Shown here piece after piece: positions 34,863 to 47,800 of a DNA stretch of 59,081 nt. The position numbers and the translations under genes are program-made. Position 1 is the first letter of the stretch; every line of letters begins with the position of its first letter. The notes below the pieces were generated by a model that worked only from the letters and a program-made list of their open reading frames with translations, was not told where the DNA came from and did not search any database. The stretch is from Lingula anatina (lineage: Eukaryota > Brachiopoda > Lingulata > Lingulida > Lingulidae), in NCBI RefSeq assembly GCF_001039355.2, contig NW_019775427.1, positions 55,569 through 114,649 on the forward strand, in the 5' to 3' direction.

Positions 34863-36726
34863 AACTGATGTAGACTGAGAACTGTATAAATTCTCATAAT
34901 TGGCCAGTTTCCCGTCTCGCCTTATGACATTTTTGAGTAATTACACGCCTACGGACTTCACCTCTATTTTCATTTTATCGCCTTTAAAACATCTGCAATA
35001 AAAAATACCACACGTGGGTGACCGCAGTAAATGGGATTAATCTTACTGCTGCCAAGAAAGTAGATCTGAATAAGGGTGCTGGGGCACTGATTATATGAAA
35101 AACGAATCTCAACACGCACATTTCTCTCATCATTTAGATTTTTGTGATATTCTGCTGTCTGTCAAGTCATTGTGTTAGTGATGACGATGAGCCGTGCAGT
35201 TTGTGTGAATGTGCAAGGTGAACCTGATCCCATCCTAACAAAAGAAACACATGAACATTTGCGTGCATTTATTAATTAATGGATACAACCTAGTGAATGC
35301 ATGCTTCTCATACCGAACAAACACCAGCGATTGTTATGAATTCCTAGTATGAACTATTTACATTTTTAAAAGAAATATCTTGTTATGTGTTTAAATCAAG
35401 GACATGCATATGTAAATGCTACGTGGGATTTGTATACATAAAGCCTCTTGTTTATCATTCATTTTTATTATTTTTACTACTTAAAAGTACAAATACTACA
35501 TAGACATACTATTTTGTATTCTGATATAACATTTATTTCTTTTTTTATCATAAACTTCATATAACCCCAGTATTTCCTTGACTTAATGACGTATGACTGC
35601 TATGTATTACTCATAAATTCATGTGGCTCTTGTCCTAGTTGACTTGCATGGCATCTACCCTTAACATCACACGCGTGTGACTGCTTATACTTGACATGAG
35701 CATTTACATTTCCTAAATAATGTTTCTGTAAATAGAATACGTACGGTAAAAAGAACGAGTGGACAAATACTTGTAAGGCACGATCATTTTAAGGGACAGT
35801 TCATAGGGTTCTTGTTGCCTTCATTTTTTCCTTGCACGGAGACAAAGCTTACATTCCAAAGGCTTGTTTCATGCCTGCTGGAAAACTGAACTATTCTATT
35901 CGAATGTAAGAATTACATGTAACTGGTTTACTCCAAGTAAGGAAAAATGTGCCCCCAAATAGGTACGTCAACAAATAAATGTCGACAATTATTAGAAAAT
36001 TGACAAAGACAACAAGGAAATATATCTTTGTATTTTCCCCCAGATATACTCATTTCTTAAGTAAAAATCACTGCTTTTGTATCTCTTTTTAAAACGTGTA
36101 TTTTGATAAATATTATGATTGGGGTCAATTTTTATGAATGACGCATGGCCATTGCGCTAAAGTAAATTACTAAACTGGGGAGTGTCATATTCTTCCCAAA
36201 ACGTACGGTTATAAATGTCAAACAATACGCGGATCTTCATTTATCAGCGCTGAAGATTCACTGGTGATAAAAGTGCACCTTCTGACATTCCATTTCTTGC
36301 AAAAGATTCATCACATATCTCTTCAGAATAACCTGGTGCAGTGCATGAAGACGGACTGAGGTTTTATTCTACTTCTTATATGAAGTAGTAATAAAATTTT
36401 AACTTGCGGCTTGATGGCACCGGTTTTAAGGCTTTGATATCAGGGAAAGTAGGGAGGACGTCTTATCTACTTGACAAATGTGAGGCACCGTTACTCCTAG
36501 GTCGGGAAAGCCCATAATTACCTGTCTAATACAAACCAGTCATGCGGGTTGGTATGATGAGCAACACATTGAGAACTCAAATATAGGGTTCTCACTGCTA
36601 TTTCTCTGGCCGAAAAAAAGCGAAACGTTATTTTGGGCACTAATAATGAACAGAGCAAGTTTGTCATAACAACAGGGATATCAGAGTAGAATCTGTTTTA
36701 TTTACAGGAGTCACGCTTCGTCGAGA
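34863..36726. other. intergenic between MOLO1-like copies B and C
   Basis: Polyadenylation signal of copy B at 34997, then AT-rich sequence with no exon detected. The approach to copy C (36660-36726) is presumably 5' UTR or promoter. Confidence 0.5.
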
Positions 36727-39700
36727 ATGCGCGGAAAAAGAGATCTATTGTACAAAGACCATGACCCAAGGACGTTATGGATTGTTTTAAGGATTTACCT
36801 TTTTACCTTCTACATTTTAACGTCGGTCAGAGCGTTGGATCATAACAGCGAAAAAGTTGACAGAATACTTGGAACAAATACGGGTAGTATGGATAAAGGA
36901 GTGTCCTCAATTTTAGAAAATGCCATATTTGGCCGGTTTAGGCGGCAAACCACTGGCTGGACCCTCCAGGAGATAGCTAACCCTAGTACGGACCCTGAGG
37001 GCTGCGGCAGGACAGCCCCTGGCTGGGTGTGTGACCCCGGCGGTGTGCTGTTGACAGAAGACGGTAACAGTTCTTTTTAAAACAGAAATTTTTATCTACA
37101 GATTTTGTATCAATCTAAAACCTATTGGTCACTGGGCACTATTAACAATAAAAGGTAAAATTAAAACTTTAGTTTGAGGCCATTTCTACCAACGAACTTC
37201 TTACAAAGCCCAAAAGTTGCCAATAGTTTACATATTTTAAAAATATTTTTATATAATGAAATTAGATTTTCGTTAGTAGTAGACCAAATATCACATTTAT
37301 ACATCACGTGTACTATATTTATATTTTGACTTCAGTGATTATTTCACAGAGAAATGCTCACTACAAAACCATATGAAAAGTGTTTACGACAGTTTACACC
37401 GACAGCACAAAAACACGGATGACAAAATCTAATTATAGCACCCCTTGGTCATAAAACACAAGTTCTTATCCACTAATAAGTAATCAATTAACCGTTGTTG
37501 TTCATATTTCTACCCCGTGTTAAGCAAAACAAGTGAGCATGACATATATTCGTACCACCACACCTGAAAGCACACAATATATCATTATACGCCAGCGCCA
37601 GGTAGGTCAGGTGGGACATGCCCCGTGACGCATTCCACGCCGTGATGATATTCACCCGAGCTTCACTCATGGCCATCTGAAACACATAAGTACTGTCACC
37701 AAAGAATTTAGAAGTGAAGGCGGTAGCAGCCGTAAAATCTTGCAAAGCATTTTGTACCAAGATAACTGAAATTAACCAACCCGAAATATTTAGATGAATA
37801 TATCCAATCTGGGAATTTATTAAACTTTAATTGAAATCAATATGAAAGTAAAGGTATAGGGCCTTGTCCCCACTGTAGTACTTGTAGTATAAGTATGAGA
37901 CGAAGAGACGAGTTAAAAAAATCGCCAGGCCTTCTTGTTTTATAAGAGATTGGAAAAGAATAAGGCTAAATGAGAGTCGTTTTAAAGAATACAAATCTCT
38001 CCTTATTGCCAATACACTCCCCTGTGAACGCGGATGCATATCGAAACACATATGTGCGTGCAATTTTTCTTGGAGAGAAGGGGGTACATAACCTGTTTGA
38101 ATATGGGCCCCTTGTCTTTTTCAGTTAACCGCATGAATGAGCATATTAACGGGATCATGAGGGATTCGTTATGCCCGTGTCCCGGTGCTTGTCCGTCTGG
38201 GCTGTCTGGATACAGTATCTCTGTGGCCATAGTTCCCAAGATGAATGTTCCAAGCAGGTGAGATATTAATGAATCTTCTGACTGTATCTTTTTGTCGTCT
38301 GTTCAGGTTTATATACACATGGCCAGGTAGGATTAAATGGATGTTTTAATGTTTACTTCAAAGTACATATCCTTGGGGCACCCCCACAGTTGCCCTGCTA
38401 ATATTGTGACACTTAAGTAATAGAATCAAACTGTCGAAAAGTGATGTTTTTCATGCTTCACGCTGCCTTAAAATGACGTATTCATGATTTAGTTATACAA
38501 CTACCCTCCCCACCCCACCCTACGAAAATTAAAATAGTTCACATTTTACTGTCTAAATCTTGAACTGTTTTGTTCTTTCATTCAGTTCTTCTACTCCGAT
38601 AGAGGCTAAGAAATGGGCCAGTGAATTGGTCCAAAACAAGTGGAACTTTGGCAGCTGTGATAACGATGTTGTAATATTTTGGTCAAAAGAAGACAGGCAG
38701 GTAAGTGACATTCGTATTTCTTAGTTTGTCTTTCCTTCATCTCCTGGGAATGTGAGGCTACAAGCTCGCTATATATCCAGTGATAATAATTTTATTTTTA
38801 CAATTTTGAACTATTTTTGTAATTCATATTTCAAAAATGTACACATTGAAAAGATATGTCTAGTTTTTTTAACTTTCAGACCTCAGAACTACATCGAGTT
38901 TACATTTTCCAATTGATAATCAATTTTACCATTACAGTCCGGATCATTCAGGAAAACAGTTAATGTTTCATTCCTGTTTTTGTTATTTTTTCCATTCAGT
39001 TGTATTCTTCCGCGGGTTCTCGAGCTTATAAGAAGCTGTCAGGTGATTGCGTTGGAGATATTTACTCTGAAGCAAGGCCGCTGTTCGACGGGGGCAATTA
39101 CGCTAAAGGATTTGACCACATACTTAAGGAATATAGGTTAGTTCATTGGTGACACAAATTAGTTAAAACCCAAACAATCCATAAAATTTTACAGTGCTTA
39201 CTTTATACATTGTATTTATGTGGAAATTTGTCAAACAAGGACCGGGTGGTATCTATTCACGAAAGCACGCAGACAAATCAAGGATATTAAATATTAAATA
39301 ATGTGCCTAGCACTGCCACATGTAACTACATGTATATCCTCCTCTTGATTTATTTATATCGCTTAAGGTAGCAGACTTACAAAATGATCGTTGTATTATC
39401 ATTGACTTACAGATTAAATTTCATTAAACAAATATAAAAATCGTATTTTTTTTCTTTTAGGAAAGCCCTCCTGGGAGAACGTTGCACAGCCCTTCCTTGG
39501 TGGGCAATATTGTTGATCATTCTAGCAATATTTCTTTTGATTCTTCTGATTGTATCCCTACTACTCTGTCTACTGTGCTGCAAAAAGAAAAAGCGAGATC
39601 GTGTACAAAAACGCACATTTGTCCACCAAGTATCACCTGATGGGAGAACTACCACGGTGGAATACGTTTCACCGGTTACGTCAAGGCCGCCGTCACGTGT

Positions 39701-40082
39701 CACCAGCACTCCTATTCCTTTTTACTCTCACACAATGCCTAACATGGACAAACATAAAAAACGAAAGAACGGCCATGCCGGCTCGCACAAGAGCTCGCCT
39801 GCTGTGTTTAAAAAGGGATATGGCAACGCAGCATACAGAGACAGCACTTTAGGAAGCCCGAGCTCCGAAAGGGCCATGATTTACCACATCCCTGACGGTG
39901 TTCAACCTGTAAGAAATTCGGTTCCTTCCAGATCTGGAAGCTTTTCGGACTACGGAGGCGGTTACAGTACCTATCATAGCGGTGACCGACGAGCAGACGA
40001 TCGTCGACATTACGGTAGCCATGGCAACCTATACTACCCTCGTCACCATGACAACAGTCCACATAGAGATATGCGACTTTGA
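36727..40082 (+). CDS. MOLO1/TPM-domain membrane protein, copy C, five exons
   Basis: Exons are 36727-37063, 38125-38257, 38586-38700, 39000-39136 and 39461-40082, phases 1, 2, 0 and 2, giving 447 residues. A hydrophobic N-terminal signal (WIVLRIYLFTFYILTSV, from about residue 18) follows a charged start. The domain box PEGCGRTAPGWVCDPGGVL ends exon 1. Exon 2 has CPCPGACPSGLSGYSISV and exon 3 KWNFGSCDNDVVIFWSKED, the canonical MOLO1 core. Unlike A and B, there is almost no linker before the membrane helix (WWAILLIILAIFLLILLIV). A long, basic, Ser/Tyr/His-rich cytoplasmic tail of about 150 residues (CCKKKKRDR onward) could bind partners or be phosphorylated. AATAAA lies at 40352-40357. Confidence 0.88.
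37564..37676 (-). pseudogene. orphan exon-like segment antisense in an intron
   Basis: On the minus strand a 113-base open segment of coding-like composition sits between a tttcag acceptor and an AG|GTGTGG donor. Its translation (from MAMSEARVNIITAWNASRG) has balanced amino-acid usage and is GC-rich in an AT-rich intron (intron 1 of MOLO1-like copy C). No neighbouring exons were found, so it may be a captured or relic exon. The family was not recognised. Confidence 0.3.
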
Positions 40083-42751
40083 CAGCAAAGCCACAAATAC
40101 CTTTCTAGTAATTGGATACAGCATTCGCAGGCTACAACTGATTGAAATTTATCAGTGAGATAGCCTATAAAAATGGCATTCTTTAAGAAAACCGGGGAAG
40201 ACAAAGGGAAAGGGAGGATGAAGTTTTAGAATGCCAAGAAAGGAACCACCGAGTTTTTTGTAACGTACTGTAAGAGTACATAATCTTTGGGCCCTTCGCT
40301 ACTGAGGGGTATGACTATAGCAAAATAATAATTTATCTTTGATTGATGTACAATAAACCTGAAACGTACAATTTCCAATATTAAGACATTGCATGGGAGA
40401 ATACATTGACTCACTGATTATGTGATGACACGTGCCATACCGTGTAAATTATAGAAATCCCAACTGAAAAGGAATGATTTAATGTTGAAGTCATTTACAT
40501 AAGGTCTTGTGATACATGTATTTATATAAAGGTTATCAACAGCGTACAAATGTATATATAACTTGTATTAAAATTCATGAAACCATATGGGATAACGTTT
40601 TTTAAGGTGCATGTATGGTTGTATGGAGTGGTGAAGATAATACACGGTAGAAAAAGGACGCCTTGCCCTATAGTACTGAATGACGATTAATGGGTGTGTG
40701 TGTGTGCGTGTGGGCGCGCGCGCACGCAATGACCCGGATGTCTGTTCTCTTTTACTTGTAACATATGCCACGGTTTTCGAGAAAACACAGGACCTACATT
40801 TCTACCATTGCGCCGAAAATTTCTCTTAGCCTTTTGTATTTAAATTAAAAACCTTTTCACCTTGAAGCTACACCAGAAGAACATACTTAAATAATAATAA
40901 ATAATAATAAATAATAATAATTATGTATCTTTCTTTCTAAATTTAGGCTGATGCACGAATCGCGCAATGCGTGACAAAAACTGTCATAAGTCAATCTATA
41001 GGTCACATTTAACTGATGTATTGTGTATTCTCTACATTCTGTAACTCTCTTCTTCAAAACATCGCGAAAGAATGCTCGTACTACATAATTTACCGGACAC
41101 CTGAACATTTTCATCATACGCACGTAATACTGGTCTAAACATGTAATTCATGTACATACACATATTTTTCAGTTGGGACATTTTAAAGCCTTGAATGATT
41201 ATCGTCATTCTAAATAGCTTTTTAAAATAAAATGTGGTCGAGAAAATAAAAGTTTTTTTGTTTGAATAGTGATTCCCTTCACTGATGAATTCTGAAATAA
41301 ATATATGTATTTGTCTAATTGGCGCGACTTAATTCGTTTATTTATTCATTTATGTATTCTTCATAGCGTATACCAGCTAGTTAACTGTTTTAATTAGCAA
41401 AAAAGGAAGATGTTTTTCTCAAACGGAAACGATTTTGTGAATGGCTAGCTATAATATGACTTGAATATTCTAAATGTATGAAAAAATCGACTTCAGTTGT
41501 TGTAAATAGAAACTTAAAATATTGAAATCCATGTACGAAGGCTCAAGACGACGTAAGGTTGCAAAAAAAAACTTTCATTTCAAAAGAATACTCAAAATAA
41601 TGAATAATCCAGAAAACGCGTTTGGGTACACTATTTCGAAGGTAAATACAACGTAAAGTCAACATATGGCGATAAGAGGAACTTTCTGAAAATGCATTAA
41701 AACACATTTGAGTATTTAGAGCCGTTAACTTAACCTTTGATAAGTCAGGAAATGCATTTGGTTTTTTGATAATACAGTATATCCTATCTACAGCAACTGA
41801 AACTTGCGCCTGCCACTTCATAAAATCATAATACTCACATTCAAGGGGACTTGGTATATCATAAATGCCTACATTTGGCAAATAGCTTTTTCCTGTATCT
41901 TTTATGTAAAAGACTGATTTCAATATTAGTTCAGAATGTAGTCTGCTAATGCTTTTAACGGACTAAGTTTCGTTTTAAAAGGAGCCAAAGAGGATATTTT
42001 TTTAATGTTTATTTGATCTCATTTATCCAGGTTTTAGAGTTTTAGAGTATGGATTAATTTTGGAGTAGAATACCGTATCAAACGCGCAGCTTTTACATAT
42101 TTAAGACTTAAGCCTCTATTCTACTTGCGACTTTGTGTATCTTACGTGTAATACAGAAACGAACTTGCGGTTATAAAATATGCAGTGAATCATATCAAGG
42201 GGAGGTTTCGACAGCTTGTATCCGCTTTACTTCAATTGCTTCAATTCAATATGTAAGAATATAGCTGCAACGCACTGTACGCAATATATGAAAGTTGAAG
42301 TGGTCTTTCTAACTGTTCCCCTGACTGTCATTCTTTGATTCAGTTTCAGATGAGCGAAATAATTGAACGATTTTAACCAAAATACAACGCTTTAAACCCA
42401 CAATGTCGGTTGGATTCATATATACTCTTCCCTTAAAAATTGATAGCCCCGGCATGTTAATAAAATATGCAAAAATCAAATCGTCTAATCTTTCTCTCTC
42501 TTCATACGCACCCACAACAATGTACAAGTATACAATATCCTCTTATTAAATTCAATTTTGACAAATATTTCACATATGAAACACTTTTCACAAATGAAAC
42601 ACATTTCAAACGATTAAAATAATTTACTGAAGCACCCGCGGTTACGAACTGTACTTGCACAAACAGTTCAAACGGAAAACAGATTTCCTGAACTCCTTTT
42701 AAGTCCAAGTAATTTTTCATGGAATGAAATTTGAGTTTTATGCATTTCTCT
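40083..42751. other. intergenic and 3' flanks, no gene recognised
   Basis: Holds the 3' UTR of MOLO1-like copy C, a GT/GC microsatellite at 40693-40727 and an (AAT)n run at 40890-40921. A 126-codon minus frame (41543-41923) has no recognisable motif and is probably chance or 3' UTR of the fucosyltransferase. Confidence 0.5.
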
Positions 42752-44110
42752 TTAAAAGTTCAAATCAGTGGGTAATCTACAATCTGTTTTATCGGTAGTT
42801 GAACCATAAAACCAGTTCAACATGTCATCGGAGGAGTATGTTTTGGGAGGTTCATTTGGGTCGTTCAGTTTCCTGCAAAGCTCGCACCAGTCGATGCCGG
42901 TTGGCTCCTCGAACGTGTACTCGTTCCGCCAGTTCAAATAGCTCACGTATTTCTCGGGGTCTTTATCTAACATTAACAAATATTCAGCAAGTTCTTTTGG
43001 AGACTTAAAGTCCGCTGTGTTGATGTGCCATTCCGGTTTGATCCCTAGCCGTGAGTAGTCGGCACCCCCGCGGCTAATAATCACTGTGTCATACAATACG
43101 CTACGGTACCACTTTTCAGTCACGTAATCAGTGGAAAAACTGTTCTCAAACGCCAGGTAAAATTTATAGTTTGCATCAATATTTCCGAAACATTTGTCGT
43201 TGTTGCCGCACTCCTCTCCACACTGACCAAATATGTCGACTGGAATATACTTTTGGAGTTCTTTTACATAGTCTTCTCGGCGGCTCCAGGTTTCGCAATG
43301 ACTTACCGCCCAAGCCACCATCTTCTGCTTGGATTTTGCTTTCGACAAGAAGTCTTTATTCTGAGGCACAGTTCTCTTTACAGGTACGCCAAACGGCCGA
43401 GGTATGTCGGAATCGGTCCTGAACGTCATGGTCCAATTGAAAAGGCCCAGGAAATCCCTTGCTTCTTTTGTTTTGGGAAAATGGCTCTGACAAGGAGATT
43501 CCCTTGTGTAAAATATCCAACGCTGTTCCGCAGGTCTTACTTTTGGAAGTCTATCTCTGGCTACTGGAGCGTGAAGGGGGAAATTAAAATATCGAACAAA
43601 TGCTGGGGCTAGAAGAATTACAGCATCACTTTTTGGTGCCAACCATTTCTCTTCCGTAGCTATACAGTTCTTCACGGGACAACCTTGAAAAACTGTTTTG
43701 ATGTCATGTTCCTCGCTGTAGTAATGTCTACATTTGTGATTGAAAAGCAGAATCAATTTCTCCCCATTTGGTCTCTCTGGAATAGGCACTGGCTGAGGCA
43801 GGTCCTCGTCCTCAAAAGTGCATTTCAGCCAACCTCGAGATTGGGGAGCATATTTCTGAAGTTTGGGTCGACTTACATTGTTTTTTTTAACAGTACCGAC
43901 CTGTGAAGCAGCTGCTGGGAGGCTTGCTGTTGGAGGAAATGGCATTTGATCCATATCTACATCCGTGTCCATCAGATGTGTCTGTATAACTGTATGGTTA
44001 AAATGTTTGGTGAGCAAAAACAAGATGAAACAAGGCCCCAGAATGGCAAAGAGTCTTGGGAGGGCGCGCTGCCTCCGCCAAAGCTGCATCATTCTGATCC
44101 TTATATTCAT
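42752..44110 (-). CDS. alpha-1,3-fucosyltransferase (GT10), Golgi type II membrane protein
   Basis: A single coding exon of 452 codons. The frame stays open upstream to 44263, but a TTTTCAG acceptor at 44150-44152 and the type II layout favour the ATG at 44110: a short basic tail (WRRQRALPR), then the anchor LFAILGPCFILFLLT, a stem, and the GT10 domain. Hallmarks are FYTRESPCQSHFP, the GDP-fucose-binding stretch FENSFSTDYVTEKWYR with VIISRGGADY, and LNWRNEY near the end. Length and single coding exon fit animal FUT genes. It would transfer fucose from GDP-fucose to N-acetylglucosamine on glycans (Lewis-type or core alpha-1,3). The exact acceptor cannot be read from sequence. Confidence 0.92.
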   Translation of the reverse strand: MNIRIRMMQLWRRQRALPRLFAILGPCFILFLLTKHFNHTVIQTHLMDTDVDMDQMPFPPTASLPAAASQVGTVKKNNVSRPKLQKYAPQSRGWLKCTFEDEDLPQPVPIPERPNGEKLILLFNHKCRHYYSEEHDIKTVFQGCPVKNCIATEEKWLAPKSDAVILLAPAFVRYFNFPLHAPVARDRLPKVRPAEQRWIFYTRESPCQSHFPKTKEARDFLGLFNWTMTFRTDSDIPRPFGVPVKRTVPQNKDFLSKAKSKQKMVAWAVSHCETWSRREDYVKELQKYIPVDIFGQCGEECGNNDKCFGNIDANYKFYLAFENSFSTDYVTEKWYRSVLYDTVIISRGGADYSRLGIKPEWHINTADFKSPKELAEYLLMLDKDPEKYVSYLNWRNEYTFEEPTGIDWCELCRKLNDPNEPPKTYSSDDMLNWFYGSTTDKTDCRLPTDLNF

Positions 44111-44810
44111 CTGCCCAGTAAGGAACTCGTGACCGGTTCGCGGTGCTCTCTGAAAATATAAATAGATGCCAAAAGCCTCTGAAGTTCCTTTAATTTCGTC
44201 GACACGCATGCAAACCTTGCGAAGGAAGGGACCCGCATAGGGTGTATATAATTCATGTGTCATACTTTCAAACGTGTGTATGTATATAAATGCATCTTAA
44301 AATGTTAAGGAGACCGATATTTTGAGACGTATAGGTAAATTTAGCAATATTTTAAAGACGGTAAAAATACGCCAAGTCAAGTCAAGCAGAAGAACCCTTG
44401 AAATACTTAGAGGTAAAGTGACAAAGAGAAACGTCAAAAATCGGAATCTTGTGCTATCGACATCAATTATGAATTAATAAGGCAATTTGTCGACTCAATC
44501 GTGCACGGAATGGGTAAAACTGCACAGCAAGGCTAACAAATATGCATACAAAAGATATAACTGACAATGGATGCACATTTTTGCGTTAAGAAAAGTCTAG
44601 AACTTAAGAACATTAAATTTTATTCTAAAATTCCCATTCATAATTCTGCTGGTCCATCGCCATTCAGTTTAATTTTTTCAATGAAAAAATTACAGTTATG
44701 TCGTTGAAACATATTACATAGAATGTCAAATGAACAAACTATATTTAAGCCTCTGAACTTAACAAAAATTAAGGCTAAATGCGTGTACGGGGATATTGAG
44801 GTAATATATG
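44111..44810. other. 5' region of the fucosyltransferase gene
   Basis: Bases 44111-44149 are probably 5' UTR in the coding exon, preceded on the minus strand by an acceptor. Upstream non-coding exons and the promoter were not resolved. Confidence 0.4.
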
Positions 44811-47800
44811 AATTTATTGTCGTTTAACGAGTCAACGTAAATGTGTTAGAGAAGCAAGCAAGGGTGGGGAATTTGAGATGCGCAGATTGCGTATTGCGCA
44901 TTAGAATAATTGGAATAGCGAGACAAGTAGTTTTCATTCGAGACTGTTTCAGCCGTCTTTGTCGGACTGGTGAAGTAAATGGCAAATGTGTCAAAAAGGA
45001 GGCAGGCGTCTGATTCGGATAGTGAAGATTCTGTAGACGAACGACAGAGAAGAGATTTTGTAGATTTGGTGGTACACGAAAAGAAGAGGGTGCCAAAGGA
45101 ACACCAAAAAGGACAGGTGATGTAAATGAAAACAGCTCAGTCGGTAATATGGCAGACACGTTTTCGTGGTTTAAAATCTATATGGACAAACAGTTAAAAC
45201 AGTTGAAAAGAGAACTCGCCGAAGAAAGTCGAAGCCGAAGCAAAAAGTTCAAGACAGTATAGCAAAAATTTTAATTAACGGGAAATCAAAAACAGTTCGA
45301 AATAGATACCGAAGTAATTGAAAATATGCAAAAAGCAGATGTGTTAATTAAGGAAGGGCAGGTGAAAGAGGTCCGTAAGGTACTGAAAGAAAGCATTGGC
45401 ATTTTACAAAAGCGAAATAAACTCATAAAAATAGCAGACAAGTCAGAAGCAGGTTGGTAAGCGGTAAAAGGAATTATACTGCACGAGTCAATTTTGCAGG
45501 TGTATCTGACAGAGGATATTTTCTTTTTCGAAGAAAAAGATTACCAATATAAAACGACCAGTGATTTGCCTGTGGGCAATATGGCCATTGGAGGGAGTTT
45601 TGCCCAAACATTTACCAAACACAGGGTACAGTGCCTCCACGTGGAAGAACACACGGACACACAATCAGGGCAAGCGAAGCTAGGAAGCAAGGAAGCGGGT
45701 GATAACAAAACTAATAGAAGCAAGACGAGCAAATCAAAATTGCAAGATAAGTATTAGATCGATAATAATTTGAGAGATTCGGATAGGTTGAAGGATTACC
45801 AACAAAACATTAATGTTAAAGGGAGACTTAAGAGAAACTACCAGTTCTGGGAAAGCATACAGGCTAATAACTATATTCTAGACGTATTCAAAATGGATAT
45901 GTCATTCCATTTATTCAGACACCGCCGAATTCGGTTACCAAGAATAATAAATCGTCTCTCGAAAACACAGAATTTATCATCAAAGACATTTTAAAATCTG
46001 GCAGAATTCGAGAAGTGAAAGAAACTCCAAAGTTGATGTATCCGTTAACGGTTACCTCTAACGGCAAAAAGAAACGTTTAGTACTCGATTTTTAGACACG
46101 TGAATCCATACATTTGGAAAGAGAAAATAAAATTTAAAGACGCGAACGAGGCTCTACAATATGTTAAATTGGGAAGGTAGAAGTTTCAGTTTGATTTGAA
46201 AGATGGTTATTATCACATAGATATTTGGGAATCACAGTAAGAATTTTTGGGTTTTTTCTTGGTGTATGAACGGTCAAATAAAATCCTATGTTGATACAGT
46301 GCTTCCTTTTGGAATTTCGTCAGCAGGTTACATATATTCAATAAAGTTTTGAGATGTTTAGTGAAACATTGGCGATCAAAACATATAACAATTATTATGT
46401 GTCTGGATGATGGTTTGGGATTTAGCGAAAATTAATAGCCTTGTGGAAATTTTACGAATCTAGTCAGACACGATTTAATTAAATCTGCTTTCGTTGTAAA
46501 TGAAGTCAAAAGTATATGAGACCAACACAGAAGTTGAACTGATTGGGATTACATTGGGATTTGGAAAAAGGAATTCTTTAAATAATTGACAAAACAGTTG
46601 CAGATTTAAAAGTTGATATAATGGAAAATATATCAAAAATATCTGCTCGAAGTTTAGCTAGAGTTACGAGAAAAATTATATCTTTACATATAGTATTAGG
46701 TGATGAAACGAATATGATGACTAGAAATTTGCATCAAGTCATAAATGGCAGGAAAATTAGGATGGTCTCGATGATTTGCAAGACACATTAAATATGCTGA
46801 ATGAATTAAAATGTTGGTTATCTGACATAGACAGACTATTTAAATCGCAGAGCCATGTTCGTGGAAGATGTACCAAAAATACTGGGTTTTTCAGATGCAT
46901 GCGATACGCACACGGAGGTTATTTGGTTCGATGCAATTTTGAGATTTGTCACAAAATGTGGTCCGATAGTAAGAAAAAGCAGAGCTCAACATGGAGAGAA
47001 TGAAAGGCGTTACTTATTTCATTGCAGTCATTTACGAAATTTATTAAAAGTTGCAAAATCGGGTGGTTTACAGATAATCAAAACATTGTGAGAATAGTAC
47101 ACACTGGATCGATGAAAGTGCAGTTGTAAACATGGCATTAAAATTTTTCAATTTTGTGTAGAAAATAATATTATTTTGCAAATAAAATCGATTCCAAGGA
47201 CAAAAAAACGAAAAAGCGGATTATATAAGTAAAATTATAGACAGACGTTTGTGAAGTTAAGAAAAAATTCTCTAATTTTATGAATAAAAAATGGGGCACA
47301 TATACAATAGATAAGGCTGCGTTCACATGAAAAATCTATTTTCTAAAAATCTAAAAATCTATTTGCGGTATCTTGTGATCGCGGCCTGTGCCCTGAACAC
47401 CCCAGTTACTTCCAAAGCTGTAATTAATTCTTGGCGCCGCAAGCAAAGTGGACAGAGCAACAGCGGTTGCATATAGAAAAATGTAATTGATTGTCTCTCG
47501 ATATCGTATATTAGTATTTAATAAGCACTTCGCTAGACCCAGGAAAATAACCAGTTCCGGTTCAGTCAAAGTTAAATATTAATAATCAAAGAACCGGGCA
47601 AATCACAATATTTAAGTCGAAGGTCGAGAATCAGTATTTCTAATAAATAAGTAAATGTTAAAGCAAAATTTCTATCCATGACGTGAGATGTGAACCACCT
47701 GTCGCCCTAATTTTTTTTTTTTATAAAAATGCAGCGTTTTGCCGCATTCAGGGTGTTCAGCGTGTCGGGCAAAATAGTAGCGTATCCGAGAGGAAGGAGA

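Noticed and set aside
41543-41923. 126-residue minus-strand frame
   Set aside because: No recognised motif or splice signals; AT-rich codons; may be 3' flank of the fucosyltransferase gene.
42799-44161. Plus-strand frames of 69-119 residues over the fucosyltransferase
   Set aside because: Antisense shadows of a strongly conserved GT10 exon.
44111-44263. Upstream in-frame ATG of the fucosyltransferase (503-residue version)
   Set aside because: A TTTTCAG acceptor interrupts this stretch, and the ATG at 44110 gives a normal type II N terminus.
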